A program made the position numbers and the translations under genes. The notes beneath the pieces are model-generated. The model saw only the letters and a program-made list of their open reading frames with translations, did not search any database and was not told where the DNA came from. A DNA stretch of 64,000 nucleotides from Spartobacteria bacterium LR76 (lineage in GTDB: Bacteria; Verrucomicrobiota; Verrucomicrobiia; Chthoniobacterales; Terrimicrobiaceae), in NCBI GenBank assembly GCA_003054655.1, contig QAYZ01000013.1, positions 556,581-620,580 of the forward strand, given 5' to 3'. Shown one piece after another: positions 9,057 through 17,711 of this stretch (its first letter is position 1; every line of letters starts with the position of its first letter).

Positions 9057-10117
9057 AACCGCGACTCCTCGTCCTGGAACTCCATCATCTCGGTGATGCC
9101 GTGCTGGCGATCCCGTTCCTGCGCGAGGCGGCGGAAAAATACGACGTCGCCGCCTATGTTACTCCGTCCACCGCGGGGATGCTGCGCACGTTCCTGCCCG
9201 GCTTGCAGATTTTTGAGGCGGCGGAGGGGTGGAAAGCCCGTTGGCAGCAGTGCCGCACCCAGCTCCGCGCGTGGGAGCCAGACGCGACGGCCAGCGCCTG
9301 GAGCGATACGCGCGTGCATATCGCGGCTCGCCTGACGCGGGCCCGGCGGCGGATCGGATTTCCTGCGAGCAAGGCAAACTACTACGCAACGCATCTCGCG
9401 TGGCGGTTGCGGAGGCTTTGGGCGGGACAGCTCTTTGAATTTGCAGCTCTCTTCGTCGGCGATCCCCTGCTCACGGAAAATGTCTTCCGCGATCCGGAAA
9501 GCCGCCATCTGGAGAATTGGGTGCAGCTCGCCAAGCGGCTCGGCTTTTCCCTGCCGCTGAAAGCTCCCTGGTTTCCCTGGAAACCGTCGAGCCTTCCTGC
9601 AGGAGCGCAAGCACTCATCACCAAGGCTCGGGCAACGGGAAAACCGGTCTGGGCGCTTCACGCCGGAGGTCGCCTCCCGACGAAGCGCTGGCCGGTAAAG
9701 AGATACGTGGCTGTCCTCCAGGACTTCTTCGCTGCGCGCGGTCTCCCGGTGATCATCATTCAGGGGCCTGACACCACAATCCCCATGCCGCAGGCACCTG
9801 ATCAGGCTGTGGTCGAAACGCCATCGCATCGGGAGCTGGCGGACCTGCTTTCCAACGTTGACTGCCTGCTGGCCAATGATTCCTACTCCGGCCATCTCGC
9901 CGCCGCCCTCGGCAAGCCGGTCGTCACGATCTTTGGCTCGGGCAACCCGGCGTGGTTCGCTCCCTTTGGAGACCGCAACCGGGTCGTCTGGAAGGATACC
10001 TGCCCTTACCATCCCTGCATCGATCGCTGCCAGATGCCCTCCTATGTCTGCCTCGCGGGTGTGAGCGAGTCGGCTGTGATCTCAGCGCTGTCCGAGATCG
10101 GCGGCACAACCAGTTGA
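9053..10117 (+). CDS. GT9 family (heptosyltransferase-type) glycosyltransferase
   Basis: A 354-residue GT9 protein. The N-terminus KPRLLVLELHHLGDAVLAIP is the family's GD motif; the C-terminal donor site is VWALHAGGRLPTKRWPVKRY, then LLANDSYSGHLAAALGKPVV and a GSGNP turn. A Cys-rich tail (CPYHPCIDRCQ, then YVCL) could be structural. I place the start at ATG 9053, which overlaps the preceding TGA by four bases; a longer frame opening at 8654 is an artefact lying over the previous gene. It probably transfers a heptose or hexose to lipopolysaccharide core or exopolysaccharide. Confidence 0.85.
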   Translation: MKPRLLVLELHHLGDAVLAIPFLREAAEKYDVAAYVTPSTAGMLRTFLPGLQIFEAAEGWKARWQQCRTQLRAWEPDATASAWSDTRVHIAARLTRARRRIGFPASKANYYATHLAWRLRRLWAGQLFEFAALFVGDPLLTENVFRDPESRHLENWVQLAKRLGFSLPLKAPWFPWKPSSLPAGAQALITKARATGKPVWALHAGGRLPTKRWPVKRYVAVLQDFFAARGLPVIIIQGPDTTIPMPQAPDQAVVETPSHRELADLLSNVDCLLANDSYSGHLAAALGKPVVTIFGSGNPAWFAPFGDRNRVVWKDTCPYHPCIDRCQMPSYVCLAGVSESAVISALSEIGGTTS

Positions 10118-10177
10118 ATAGATGGCGAATCCGTCGGTAGAATTGATTTGAAATCCCTCGCCGTCTGAACGAAGTCT

Positions 10178-11266
10178 ATGCGGCCTGCCCCGGCGGGCAA
10201 AATATTCTCCCGCGTGACTCTCTCCCGTTACAAACCTTACGCGCCAATCGCGATTGCGGTCCTCACCACACTAGCGGTGCTGTATGTGCTATTTGCCTGG
10301 GTCGATTTCGCCTCCGGGTACGGCTCCGCCCGCATCGACATCCTGCAATTTGCGAAATGGATCTGGGACTCGACCACCAGCGCCGACGGGCAGAAAGACT
10401 GGCAGCATTGTTATCTGGTTCCCTTCGCCTTCGGCTTTCTCGTGTACGTCCAGCGAAAGAGGCTCGCCGAGCTGCCGATCCGCGGCTCCTGGGTGGGACT
10501 CGCGGTCGTGATCCTGAGCCTGCTGTTCTACTGGGTCGGATTCAAGGCCGACAATGTTTACTTGGGCTACGCCAGTTTTCAGATCATCATCGCCGGCCTG
10601 ATCCTGTGGTTTTTTGGACTTCAATGGATGTGGACACTGGCCTTTGCCTGGGCGTTTCTCGTCTTCATTTATCCCCTGCCCTTTCTCGATAACTGGCTGG
10701 CGCTGCCCCTCAGACTTGTGATGTCCGAGGCCAGCGTGCATGCGTTGAATATCCTCGGCATCGGAGCGGTCAAGAGCGGCAGTTCCATCCTTTCTGCGTC
10801 CGATCCCGTGTCGGGCATCCCGATCGGTGCGCGCTTCTCGGTCGACGTCGCGGCGGCTTGCAGCGGCATCCGGTCTCTCTTTGCCCTTATGATGGTGTCG
10901 GCTCTATTTGCCCATCTCACCCAGAAGGGCCTCGTCCGGCAGGGCCTTCTTTTTCTTTCGTCGATTCCTCTGGCCGTCTTCGCCAACCTCATTCGCATCC
11001 TCATGCTGACGATCGGCACGCTGGCCATGGGCGCGGAGGTCGCGATCGGAACGAATGAGAAGCCGTCATTCTTCCACGAGCTTGCCGGTTATATTGTTTT
11101 TGCCGTGGGCCTCGGAGGACTTTTCGGGGTGAGCTGGTTGCTGAACCAGGACTTTGTCGCCTTGAAGAATCGCTTGCTCGCAGCCTTGCGGCATGCCGCT
11201 CCGGCCCAGGCGGCTCCGAAAAATCAGGCACCCGCATCGCGCAAACCTCGCCAGGATGAATACTAG
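10178..11266 (+). CDS. xrt: Exosortase
   Basis: A 362-residue polytopic membrane protein with about eight hydrophobic segments. The exosortase catalytic residues are visible: Cys228 in AACSGIRS, Arg273 in NLIRILML and His300 in FFHELAG. Exosortases are sortase analogues that process proteins with a C-terminal PEP-CTERM-type signal at the periplasmic face and are found beside exopolysaccharide genes, as here. The gene follows the glycosyltransferase block and overlaps the EpsI gene by 11 bases. No PEP-CTERM substrate is encoded in the window, so its targets lie elsewhere. The polar tail after the last membrane segment (about residue 335 on) is Ala/Pro-rich and may be linker. Confidence 0.9.
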   Translation: MRPAPAGKIFSRVTLSRYKPYAPIAIAVLTTLAVLYVLFAWVDFASGYGSARIDILQFAKWIWDSTTSADGQKDWQHCYLVPFAFGFLVYVQRKRLAELPIRGSWVGLAVVILSLLFYWVGFKADNVYLGYASFQIIIAGLILWFFGLQWMWTLAFAWAFLVFIYPLPFLDNWLALPLRLVMSEASVHALNILGIGAVKSGSSILSASDPVSGIPIGARFSVDVAAACSGIRSLFALMMVSALFAHLTQKGLVRQGLLFLSSIPLAVFANLIRILMLTIGTLAMGAEVAIGTNEKPSFFHELAGYIVFAVGLGGLFGVSWLLNQDFVALKNRLLAALRHAAPAQAAPKNQAPASRKPRQDEY

Positions 11267-11999
11267 CAGCTCTTCCTTTCTCGAAAACGACCCTGTGAAG
11301 GGTTCGATCGCCATGGGCATTCGCGCCTTCATCGTGCTGGCGCTGACCGGCATCGTGATCGCCATCTGCCTGAATACCCCCAACATCAACATCCCGAGCG
11401 AGGGCGGCGTGGTGATGAAGCTCCCCGATACGGTCGGCAGCTTCGTCGGCAAGCCAATGGAGATCACGCCGGTGGAAAAGGCCATCCTGCCGCCGGACAC
11501 GCAGTTTGCCCGGATGAGCTACAAGAACTTCAAGGGCGAGGAGGTTAACTGCCAGATCGTGCTCTCCGGCGGTGAGAAGCGAAGCATCCACCGCCCCGAG
11601 GTCTGCCTGCCCGGCCAGGGATGGACGAAAAAAAGCGCCGAGGTGATCGACGTAAAGCTCGACGATGGCCGGGTGCTCCCGGTGATGAAGCTCGTCATCG
11701 CGCGTCCCATCGAGGTGCAGCCCGGCGTGCGCAAGGAACTCACCGGACTTTTCCTGTACTGGTTCGTCGGCAAGAACTCCACCACCCCGTATCATTGGCA
11801 GCGCATCCTGCGTTCCGATCTGGACCGCGTCTTTCACAATGTGAATCACCGCTGGGCCTACGTGATCGTGAATGCCAACGTGCTCGATGGTTTCGTCCCC
11901 GGAGCCAAGAACCAGGAGGAGACGCTCGATATGCTCAAGAAGTTCATCGGCGACATCGCGCCGGAACTCCTCAAGCCGGAGGTCAAACTCCACAAATAA
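11256..11999 (+). CDS. epsI: EpsI-type exosortase-associated protein
   Basis: A 247-residue protein with one N-terminal membrane anchor (FIVLALTGIVIAICL, about residues 24-40) and a periplasmic domain containing CQIVLSGGEKRSIHRPEVCLPGQGW. The HRPExCLP motif is characteristic of the EpsI/DUF3485 family that is linked to, and sometimes fused to, exosortases. ATG 11256 overlaps the exosortase stop by 11 bases. I chose it over the earlier in-frame codons because those lie inside the exosortase gene. Its biochemical role is not established, though it is required for exopolysaccharide production in some bacteria. A gap of 67 bases precedes hisD. Confidence 0.85.
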   Translation: MNTSSSSFLENDPVKGSIAMGIRAFIVLALTGIVIAICLNTPNINIPSEGGVVMKLPDTVGSFVGKPMEITPVEKAILPPDTQFARMSYKNFKGEEVNCQIVLSGGEKRSIHRPEVCLPGQGWTKKSAEVIDVKLDDGRVLPVMKLVIARPIEVQPGVRKELTGLFLYWFVGKNSTTPYHWQRILRSDLDRVFHNVNHRWAYVIVNANVLDGFVPGAKNQEETLDMLKKFIGDIAPELLKPEVKLHK

Positions 12000-12066
12000 G
12001 CCGGGCGGAAGCGCAAACCCGTAACACATCCTTGGCGAAGGCCGGGGGGTTTCGTATGTATTTGCG

Positions 12067-13377
12067 ATGAAGATTTTCCGTCCGAAAGACCGGGGCTACG
12101 CGCAGGCACTCCAGCGGCTCAACCGCCGCGCCATCCCCGATCCCGCCGTTCGCGCCACCGTCGAGGAAGTCGTGGCCGCCGTGGCGACGGAGGGCGACGC
12201 GGCCCTCATTCGATACACCGAGAAATTCGGCGGCCCCAAGCTTGAGGCCGGGCAGCTTTACGTCACCCCGGCCGAGATCGTGGCCGCGCAGGCGAGCATC
12301 AACAAGGAGACTCGCGACGCCATCAAGGCCGCCCGCGCCAATGTGCGTACCTTTGCGAAGAAAAGCCTGCGCAAGAGCTGGTTCACCAAAAACAAGCAGG
12401 GTGCCGTGGTCGGAGAGCGTTTCGACCCCTTCCCGCGCGTGGGTATTTATATCCCCGGCGGCACGGCACCGCTCGTCTCCAGCGCGATCATGACCTGTGC
12501 GCTGGCCGAGGCCGCAGGCGTGCCGGAGATCGTCGCCGTAACCCCCGCCGACAAGGAGGGCAAGGTGCACCCGGCCCTGCTGGCGGCTTTGGCCGCGTGC
12601 GGGACGCATGAGATTTACCGGGTGGGCGGAGCACAGGCCGTGGCCGCGCTGGCCTACGGCACCAAGACAATCCGTCCGGTGCAGAAGATTTTCGGCCCCG
12701 GGAATTCCTGGGTTGTCGAGGCCAAGCGCCAGGTTTTCGGCGTGGCCGCCATCGATCTGCTGCCCGGGCCGAGCGAGGTGCTCGTCATCGCGGACAAGTG
12801 GGCGAACCCCGAGTGGATCGCCGCCGACCTGCTGGCGCAATCCGAGCACGGCCACGGCAGCATCGCCGTGCTGCTCACCGATGACGCCGAATTGATCGAG
12901 AAAGTTGGCAAGGCGGTCGATGCGCAGGTGAAGCTCTCCCAGCGCCCGAAGCAACTGGCCGAGGCCCTCGCCCATACGACGCTCATCCAGACGAAGGACC
13001 TCGACGAAGCCATCCGCCTCGCCAACGAGTTTGCCTCCGAGCACGTCTCCATCGCGACGAAGCGCCCGGGCGAAATTGCCCTGCAACTCAACTCCTCCGG
13101 CGCGATCTTCATGGGCGGCATTTCGCCCGTGGTGGGCGGCGATTTCCTGGCGGGACCAAGCCACGAACTGCCGACCGGCGGCGCGGGCAAGTCCTTCGCG
13201 GGCCTGACCGCCGACCAGTTCCAGCGCCGCACGAGCGTGGTCATGTTTGACGAGCCTTCGCTCAAGGCCTCCGTACCGATCATCGAGACCTTCAGCAAGA
13301 TCGAGGGCCTCGACGCCCACGGGCGCTCCGCCTCGATCCGCGTGCAAAAGACGAAGAAGGCCGCGAAGAAGAAATGA
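12067..13377 (+). CDS. hisD: Histidinol dehydrogenase
   Basis: A 436-residue protein of normal length for HisD, which oxidises L-histidinol to L-histidine with two NAD+ in the last two steps of histidine synthesis. Recognisable features include IPGGTAPLVSSAIMT, GPGNSWVVEAKRQVFG, the zinc-ligand region QSEHGHGSIAVLL and the late SGAIFMGGISPVVGGDFLAG, SHELPTGG segments. The C-terminus is Lys-rich. The other histidine genes are absent here, so hisD stands outside an operon, and it overlaps folP by four bases (ATGA), linking histidine and folate genes in one transcript. Confidence 0.95.
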   Translation: MKIFRPKDRGYAQALQRLNRRAIPDPAVRATVEEVVAAVATEGDAALIRYTEKFGGPKLEAGQLYVTPAEIVAAQASINKETRDAIKAARANVRTFAKKSLRKSWFTKNKQGAVVGERFDPFPRVGIYIPGGTAPLVSSAIMTCALAEAAGVPEIVAVTPADKEGKVHPALLAALAACGTHEIYRVGGAQAVAALAYGTKTIRPVQKIFGPGNSWVVEAKRQVFGVAAIDLLPGPSEVLVIADKWANPEWIAADLLAQSEHGHGSIAVLLTDDAELIEKVGKAVDAQVKLSQRPKQLAEALAHTTLIQTKDLDEAIRLANEFASEHVSIATKRPGEIALQLNSSGAIFMGGISPVVGGDFLAGPSHELPTGGAGKSFAGLTADQFQRRTSVVMFDEPSLKASVPIIETFSKIEGLDAHGRSASIRVQKTKKAAKKK

Positions 13378-14210
13378 TCTGGCAGCACCGCCGCGGCGTT
13401 GCCGATCTCTCCCGCCACGGACTCATCATGGGCGTGCTCAATGTCACGCCCGATTCGTTCTCCGACGGGGGGAGCTACTTCGACCCGGCGGCGGCTTTGG
13501 ATCATGCCCGCGAGCTGATCGCCCACGGCGCAGACATCATCGATGTGGGCGGGGAATCCACCCGCCCCGGCTCGGAACCCGTCTCCGCCGAGGAGGAACT
13601 CCGCCGCGTCTGTCCCGTCATCCGAGCCATCCGCGCCGAGAGCGAAGTCCTGATTTCCATCGACACCTCCAAGGCCCTCGTCGCCGAGGAGGCGGTGAAG
13701 GCGGGAGCCGACATCATCAACGATGTCACCGGCCTCACCGGAGACCCGGCCATGCCGGAGGTGGCGGCGCGCAGCGGGGCCGGGATCGTGCTCATGCACA
13801 TGCAGGGGGAGCCCCGCACCATGCAAGTGGCTCCGCACTATGAAGATGTTGTCGCGGAGGTGCGGGAATTTCTTAGACAGCGCATTTCCCTCGCCCTAAG
13901 CTACGGCATGGCGGCGGAAAGGCTGGCGATCGACCCGGGAATTGGCTTCGGCAAAACGCAGGAGCACAATCTCGCTTTGCTGCGCGAAACCGCCCGGTTT
14001 GCCGAGCTCGACCGCCCGGTGCTCATCGGGGTGTCGCGCAAGTCCTTCCTCGGCCGCATCACCGGCAGCTCGGCGATGGCGGATCGCGCCTGGCCCGCCG
14101 TGGCGGTAACGAGTTTCTGCCGCGAGGCGGGAGCGCATATCTTCCGCGTGCATGAACCCAAACCGCACCGCGAGGCGCTGCGCATGACGGAGGCGATACT
14201 CCATGCTTGA
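13374..14210 (+). CDS. folP: Dihydropteroate synthase
   Basis: A 278-residue enzyme that condenses p-aminobenzoate with hydroxymethyl-dihydropterin diphosphate in folate synthesis. Both signature motifs are seen: GVLNVTPDSFSDGG near the N-terminus and DIIDVGGESTRPGSEPV just after, followed by INDVTGL, LMHMQGEPRTMQ and IDPGIGFGKT. The start overlaps hisD and the stop overlaps dacA by eight bases, so hisD-folP-dacA appear to be translationally coupled. The folP-dacA-glmM order is typical of organisms that use a CdaA-type cyclase. Confidence 0.95.
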   Translation: MIWQHRRGVADLSRHGLIMGVLNVTPDSFSDGGSYFDPAAALDHARELIAHGADIIDVGGESTRPGSEPVSAEEELRRVCPVIRAIRAESEVLISIDTSKALVAEEAVKAGADIINDVTGLTGDPAMPEVAARSGAGIVLMHMQGEPRTMQVAPHYEDVVAEVREFLRQRISLALSYGMAAERLAIDPGIGFGKTQEHNLALLRETARFAELDRPVLIGVSRKSFLGRITGSSAMADRAWPAVAVTSFCREAGAHIFRVHEPKPHREALRMTEAILHA

Positions 14211-15078
14211 GGCCATCGGTTCCTTTGTCGGGCAGCACTGGAGGACTCCGCTCGAGATCGGCATCCTCGCCATCGTCCTTTACTATATTTACATCTACCT
14301 GCGGGGCACCCATGGCGCGCGCATTCTCATCGGCCTCGCGCTGATCTTCCTCACGCTCACCTTCATCTCGCAGGTGTTCAACCTCGAGGTCATCGGGTGG
14401 ATCATTCGCAGCCTGTCCGTCTTCCTGGCCATCGCGCTGGTCGTGATCTTCCAGCCGGAATTGCGGCGCGCGTTGACCGACCTCGGGAGTCATCCGTTTT
14501 TCACCTCGGCCTTTGAGAAACGCGAGACGATCGAGGACATCACGGACACCGTCTTCGAGCTATCCAGCAAGGGCTTCGGCGCGCTGCTGGCAGTGGAGCG
14601 CGAGATCGGGTTGCAGCCCTTCACCGAGACGGGCGTGCAGATCGACGCCGACTACTCAAAGGAACTCGTCCTCACGATTTTCCAGCCCAAGACAGTACTG
14701 CACGACGGCGGCCTGGTCGTGCGCAACGACCGCGTCGTCGCCGCCGCCTGCATCTTTCCCCTCACCCAGCGCGAGGATCTCGACCGCAACCTGGGTCTCC
14801 GCCACCGCGCAGCGCTCGGCCTCAGCGAGCAGTCGGACTCCGTGGCGATTGTCGTTTCCGAGGAAACCGGTCAGGTTTCCATTTGTCACAGCGGCCTCCT
14901 TGAGCGCAACCTGAGCGTGGACAAGTTCCGCCGCCGCCTTAGCCAGCTCCTCCTGCACGATGACGATCAAAGAAGTAATCCTGAAAAACTGGAAACCCAA
15001 GCTCACGTGCGTCCTGCTCGCGACCGCTCTGTGGTATCTGATCCAGCAGAACGTCCAGAAAATCCCCTGGCGTCCTGA
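14203..15078 (+). CDS. dacA: Membrane diadenylate cyclase (CdaA/DacA type)
   Basis: A 291-residue protein that should make c-di-AMP from two ATP. Three hydrophobic segments lie at about residues 17-33, 42-60 and 66-85, followed by a DisA_N domain. The catalytic motif is RHR at residues 200-202 (LRHRAALG) and the metal-binding motif reads D168-G-G, where the family consensus is DGA. The FQPELRRAL and ERETIED regions fit CdaA. The C-terminal 40 residues (HDDDQRS onward) are not conserved and overlap a second frame, see the small ORF at 14960. It is probably active, but the DGG change is worth noting. The gene lies directly upstream of glmM, as cdaA does in Firmicutes. Confidence 0.9.
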   Translation: MLEAIGSFVGQHWRTPLEIGILAIVLYYIYIYLRGTHGARILIGLALIFLTLTFISQVFNLEVIGWIIRSLSVFLAIALVVIFQPELRRALTDLGSHPFFTSAFEKRETIEDITDTVFELSSKGFGALLAVEREIGLQPFTETGVQIDADYSKELVLTIFQPKTVLHDGGLVVRNDRVVAAACIFPLTQREDLDRNLGLRHRAALGLSEQSDSVAIVVSEETGQVSICHSGLLERNLSVDKFRRRLSQLLLHDDDQRSNPEKLETQAHVRPARDRSVVSDPAERPENPLAS

Positions 15079-15118
15079 GCGGGAGGAAGCACCTCAATCC
15101 GCACGCAGCTCGCGGTAA
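14960..15118 (+). CDS. Small single-membrane-segment protein overlapping dacA (CdaR/YbbR N-terminal-like)
   Basis: A 52-residue open frame starting at ATG 14960 inside the 3' end of dacA and running beyond it. The translation has a basic start (MTIKEVILKNWKPKL) and then one clear membrane segment (TCVLLATALWYLIQQNV, about residues 16-32), with a short charged tail. This N-terminal pattern, NW-x-K-L then a helix ending in WY/WF-L-I, is what YbbR/CdaR proteins show, and cdaR normally sits between cdaA and glmM. Here the YbbR repeats are missing, so it is either a minimal CdaR relative or a remnant. The frame overlaps a weakly conserved part of dacA, so the dacA tail may be shaped by it. Confidence 0.55.
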   Translation: MTIKEVILKNWKPKLTCVLLATALWYLIQQNVQKIPWRPEREEAPQSARSSR

Positions 15119-15129
15119 TTTTTTTATTC

Positions 15130-16509
15130 ATGAGTGACCAACGCAAGCTCTTCGGCACCGATGGGGTGCGCGGAGTGGCGAATATCGAACCCGTAACCGC
15201 CGAGACCGCCCTCAAGCTGGGCCGTGCGGCGGCCCACATTTTCAGCCAGACCCGCCACCAGGCGCGGCCCGGCACCAAACCCACCATCGTCATCGGCAAG
15301 GACACCCGGCTCTCCGGCTACATGCTGGAAAACGCCATGGTGGCCGGCATCACGTCGCTCGGCGTGGATGTGATGGTGATCGGACCGCTGCCGACCCCCG
15401 GCGTGGCCTACATCACGCGCTCGCTCCGGGCGGACGCGGGCATCGTGCTTTCCGCCTCGCACAATCCGTATGAGGATAATGGCATCAAGTTCTTCCGTCA
15501 TGATGGGTACAAGCTCGACGACAAGGTCGAGGCCCAGATCGAGCGGCTCGTCTTCAGCGGCGAGATCGAGAACATCCGACCGACCGCCGGCAAGATCGGC
15601 AAGGCCCGCCGCATCGATGACGCGCTGGGCCGGTATGTGGAGTTTGCCAAGCGCAGCTTCCCCGCCGGTCTCACGCTGGAGTCGCTGAAGATCGCGGTCG
15701 ATTGCGCCAACGGCGCGGCTTACAAGAGCACGCCGTGGATTCTGCGCGAACTCGGCGCCGACTCGATCATTGCCCATAACGAACCGACGGGCACGAACAT
15801 CAACGAAAACTGCGGCAGCACGCATCCCTCCGAGATTCAGCGTCTCGTGAAGGAAACCGGCGCGCATGTGGGCATCACCCACGATGGCGACGCCGACCGC
15901 GCGCTGCTCTGCGATGAGAACGGCGAACTCGTCGATGGCGACGAAATCATGGCCATCGCGGCAGTGGATTTCCTCAAGCATGGCCGTCTCGTCGGCAACA
16001 CACTCGTCGCCACGGTGATGAGCAACTTCGGCCTCGATGAAACCGTCCAGTCCCACGGCGGGCGCGTGCTGCGCACCAAGGTGGGCGACCGTTACGTCAT
16101 CGAGGAGATGATGCGCGAGAGCTACAATGTCGGCGGCGAGCAGAGCGGCCACATGATCTTCCGCGACTTCGCCACGACGGGCGACGGCATCGTGAGCGCG
16201 CTGCAGGTGCTGCGCATCATGATCGAAACCGGCAAGCCGTTGAGCGAGCTGAAGAAGGTTCTCCGCAAATACCCGCAGGCGCAGCGCAACCTCAAGGTGC
16301 GCGTGAAACCTCCGCTGGAGGAGCTGATCGGCGTACAATCACTGCTCGTCGAAGCCGAAAAGGCGCTCGATGGCAAGGGCCGCGTCCTGCTGCGCTACTC
16401 CGGCACGGAGCCGAAAATCCGCCTCCTCATCGAAGGCCGCGAACAGGACGTGATCAACTCCCACGCCGACCGCATCGCCGGGGAACTCACCAGCGCCATC
16501 GGCGCGTAA
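15130..16509 (+). CDS. glmM: Phosphoglucosamine mutase
   Basis: A 459-residue enzyme that interconverts glucosamine-6-phosphate and glucosamine-1-phosphate for UDP-GlcNAc and peptidoglycan synthesis. The phosphoserine loop is VLSASHNPYEDNGIKFF with Ser110 as the phosphorylated residue. THDGDADRALLCD is the metal-binding loop, GGEQSGHMIF the sugar-binding loop and RYSGTEPKIRLLIEG the C-terminal phosphate-binding loop. The family length is 445-460. Its position after the diadenylate cyclase matches the cdaA-cdaR-glmM operon of Firmicutes, where GlmM can inhibit the cyclase. Whether that control exists here is not known. Confidence 0.95.
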   Translation: MSDQRKLFGTDGVRGVANIEPVTAETALKLGRAAAHIFSQTRHQARPGTKPTIVIGKDTRLSGYMLENAMVAGITSLGVDVMVIGPLPTPGVAYITRSLRADAGIVLSASHNPYEDNGIKFFRHDGYKLDDKVEAQIERLVFSGEIENIRPTAGKIGKARRIDDALGRYVEFAKRSFPAGLTLESLKIAVDCANGAAYKSTPWILRELGADSIIAHNEPTGTNINENCGSTHPSEIQRLVKETGAHVGITHDGDADRALLCDENGELVDGDEIMAIAAVDFLKHGRLVGNTLVATVMSNFGLDETVQSHGGRVLRTKVGDRYVIEEMMRESYNVGGEQSGHMIFRDFATTGDGIVSALQVLRIMIETGKPLSELKKVLRKYPQAQRNLKVRVKPPLEELIGVQSLLVEAEKALDGKGRVLLRYSGTEPKIRLLIEGREQDVINSHADRIAGELTSAIGA

Positions 16510-16528
16510 TCGTTTCACACTATTCGAA

Positions 16529-16566
16529 TTCCTTCCTGATCTACGAAAGCGTGGCTCAGGAAGGAA
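16529..16566. terminator. Inverted repeat between convergent glmM and the ATPase gene
   Basis: Arms TTCCTTCCTGA (16529-16539) and TCAGGAAGGAA (16556-16566) are perfectly complementary over 11 bases with a 16-base loop. The right arm contains the last codons and stop of the ATPase gene on the other strand. It lies between two convergent genes, so it may terminate both, though there is no strong T run. Confidence 0.5.
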
Positions 16567-17704
16567 AGAGCGGTTCTGCGGCCAGTGACGTCACCGGGAC
16601 CGCCTCGACCCTGTTGACTATCGTAAAGCGCTTGGGGCCGGGATAGACGACGGCAATCCTCTCAAGTTCGAGATCATCAAGCGCGGTCTGCATTGATGGG
16701 GTCAGTCTCGGTCCATCAACCCGCTTGCACTCGACGCCGAATAGCCGCCCGTCTTTACGAAGAACCAAGTCCATTTCCGCCCCACCATGGGTCGCCCAAA
16801 AGTATGCCTCATCAGGATCTACCGATCTCAGCACCTCCTCGATGACATAACCCTCCCACGAGGCTCCGCATTTCGGCGACATCAGAAGATCCTTTTCGGA
16901 GCGGATGCCCAGCAGTTGATGCAGAAGCCCGGAATCGCGCAGGTAGACCTTGGGAGCCTTGACCTGGCGCTTGTTCAGATTCGCATGCCAGGCCGGAAGC
17001 TGTCTCACCATGAATGCTCCCGAGAGAATATCCAGATAACGACGGATGGTAGGCTGGCTCAACTCCAGCGAACGGGCGAATTCCGCCGCATTCCAGATCT
17101 GGCCGTGATAATGGGCCAGCATCGACCAAAAACGAAACAGGGTCAGCGCGGGAATGGAAATGCCCCATTGCGGCAGATCGCGCTCCAGAAGAGTCGTGAT
17201 GAAATTCCTCCGCCAGATGAAGCTGTCGGATTCGGTCTCGGCCAGAAAGGACTCAGGAAAACCTCCTCGCAGCCAATGCCGCGAAAGTGATGCCGTCCCC
17301 ACCTCCTCAAGGTCAAACCCGCCCATGGAGAGAAACTCGATCCGGCCAGCCAACGACTCCGAAGACTGCCGCAATAACTCGGGCGCAGCACTTCCCAGGA
17401 TGAGAAACTTAGCCGGGAGTGGTCTCCGGTCAGCCAGAACACGCAGGACGGGAAACAAATCCGGTCGCCGCTGCACCTCATCGATAACGATCAGACCCTC
17501 CAGCGGACGAAGAGCCGTCATGGGCTCCTCCAAACGCACCAGGCTTAAGGGGTCCTCAAGGTCGAAATAATTCGCGGAATCGACGTCTACCAGCTCCCGT
17601 GCGAGCGTGGTTTTTCCGCATTGGCGAGGTCCGATCACCGCCACGATTCGGGACCGTCCCAACGCGGCCCCTAATGCAGATCGCAGCTTGCTCCTTTGAA
17701 TCAC
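16556..17704 (-). CDS. AAA ATPase with DUF4143 and nuclease-like C-terminus (COG1373)
   Basis: A 382-residue protein with a P-loop (GPRQCGKTTLARELV), Walker B (LIVIDEVQRRPDLFPVL), a DUF4143 middle (ELSQPTIRRYLDILSGAFMV) and a C-terminal region with the pattern EMDLVLRKDGRLFGVECK that resembles a PD-(D/E)XK fold. The family is widespread and patchily inherited, with no agreed function. It is a lone gene, convergent with glmM. The GTG start at 17704 lies only seven bases from a 20-bp-arm palindrome; an in-frame stop just upstream (inside the palindrome) prevents an earlier start, and there is no room for a spaced ribosome-binding site. Confidence 0.85.
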   Translation of the reverse strand: MIQRSKLRSALGAALGRSRIVAVIGPRQCGKTTLARELVDVDSANYFDLEDPLSLVRLEEPMTALRPLEGLIVIDEVQRRPDLFPVLRVLADRRPLPAKFLILGSAAPELLRQSSESLAGRIEFLSMGGFDLEEVGTASLSRHWLRGGFPESFLAETESDSFIWRRNFITTLLERDLPQWGISIPALTLFRFWSMLAHYHGQIWNAAEFARSLELSQPTIRRYLDILSGAFMVRQLPAWHANLNKRQVKAPKVYLRDSGLLHQLLGIRSEKDLLMSPKCGASWEGYVIEEVLRSVDPDEAYFWATHGGAEMDLVLRKDGRLFGVECKRVDGPRLTPSMQTALDDLELERIAVVYPGPKRFTIVNRVEAVPVTSLAAEPLFPS

Positions 17705-17711
17705 CTCGGCA

